Origin: Planctomycetota bacterium | GTDB lineage: Bacteria; Planctomycetota; Brocadiia; SM23-32 | Assembly (NCBI GenBank): GCA_018400625.1 | Contig: JAGYMJ010000181.1 | Span: 1 to 5,874 of the forward strand | Length of the DNA stretch: 5,874 bases | Direction: 5' to 3' | In this document: positions 5,808 through 5,874 of the stretch, in pieces | Numbering within the stretch: position 1 is the stretch's first letter | Layout: every line of letters begins with the position of its first letter | Made by a program: the position numbers and the translations under genes | The notes under the pieces: model-generated | Databases searched by the model: none | Told to the model about the DNA's origin: nothing | Seen by the model: only the letters and a program-made list of their open reading frames with translations

Positions 5808-5857
5808 TAAATATTCAGTGAACCCCGTCTCACTTGATCACCACCGTGCCCTGTGCC
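5808..5857 (-). repeat. Inverted copy of the dispersed repeat, right end
   Basis: Read on the minus strand, 5857-5841 is GGCACAGGGCACGGTGG (16 of 17 identical to 60-76). After 12 bases it is followed by ACGGGGTTCACTGA and a diverged tail (5828-5808, 18 of 21 identical to 26-46). The order of blocks is the same as at the left end, where the spacer is 7 bases, and both copies point inward toward the gene cluster. A partial copy of the core, TTCAGTGA, recurs at 5783-5790. It may also contribute to the galE upstream region. Confidence 0.7.
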
Positions 5858-5862
5858 TGCCT

Positions 5863-5873
5863 GTGCGTCGCAC
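5863..5873. repeat. Short palindrome at the right window edge
   Basis: GTGCG and CGCAC flank a single base at the very end of the window, just outside the repeat copy. It is too short to interpret alone and may be part of a larger element continuing beyond the window. Confidence 0.25.
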
Positions 5874-5874
5874 G

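Larger units (their letters stand above)
5750..5874. other. galE leader and right flank
   Basis: No gene is seen in these 125 bases. On the minus strand they hold a repeat copy, a TATAAA at 5806-5801 that could serve as a -10 box, a 13-base palindrome and the galE ribosome binding site. No acceptable -35 box lies 16-18 bases before the TATAAA; that position falls in the G-rich part of the repeat. A galE promoter is therefore likely to be here but is not resolved. Confidence 0.5.

Noticed and set aside
5775..5808. Plus-strand promoter with TTGACA (5775-5780) and TATAGT (5803-5808)
   Set aside because: The boxes match well but the spacer is 22 bases, too long for a normal sigma-70 promoter, and no gene follows on the plus strand within the window.

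Overview
No new biological system is visible here. The window is a compact run of seven recognisable housekeeping genes, all on the minus strand, bounded at both ends by copies of one short non-coding repeat in inverted orientation. The most unusual signals are that repeat and a few residue-level and start-site oddities.

Organism: a Gram-negative bacterium of the deltaproteobacterial type (Desulfobacterota, Desulfuromonadales or a neighbouring lineage) is the best guess. PdxJ, of the DXP-dependent vitamin B6 route, and HolC, the chi subunit of DNA polymerase III, are proteobacterial-type genes. Firmicutes, where the cdaA-cdaR pair is best known, normally make B6 with PdxS/PdxT and lack HolC. 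The order folP-cdaA-ybbR-pdxJ recalls deltaproteobacterial clusters. This is inference from gene content; no rRNA or taxonomic marker is present.

Layout in the direction of transcription (right to left): 5750-5874 is non-coding, with one repeat copy and a small palindrome ahead of galE. galE (5749-4766) is followed by a 114-base AT-rich gap with a weak candidate terminator and a candidate promoter. Then comes a tight run: folP (4651-3764), cdaA (3776-2958, overlapping folP by 13 bases), cdaR/ybbR (2955-1921, 2-base gap), pdxJ (1906-1175, 14-base gap), folE (1157-591, 17-base gap, TTG start) and holC (574-131, 16-base gap, GTG start). Positions 1-130 are non-coding, about 60% G+C over the first 120 bases, and hold two tandem repeat copies and hairpins.

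How the genes fit together: FolE makes dihydroneopterin triphosphate at the entry to folate synthesis, and FolP joins the later pterin intermediate to p-aminobenzoate. CdaA makes the second messenger c-di-AMP, and the YbbR-domain protein is its likely membrane-anchored partner. PdxJ closes the ring of pyridoxine 5'-phosphate. HolC belongs to the replicative polymerase clamp loader. GalE interconverts UDP-glucose and UDP-galactose for surface polysaccharides and is probably its own unit. The six genes from folP to holC look like one operon joined by position more than by one pathway. Because both window ends fall in the same repeat, this may be an assembly contig broken at repeats.
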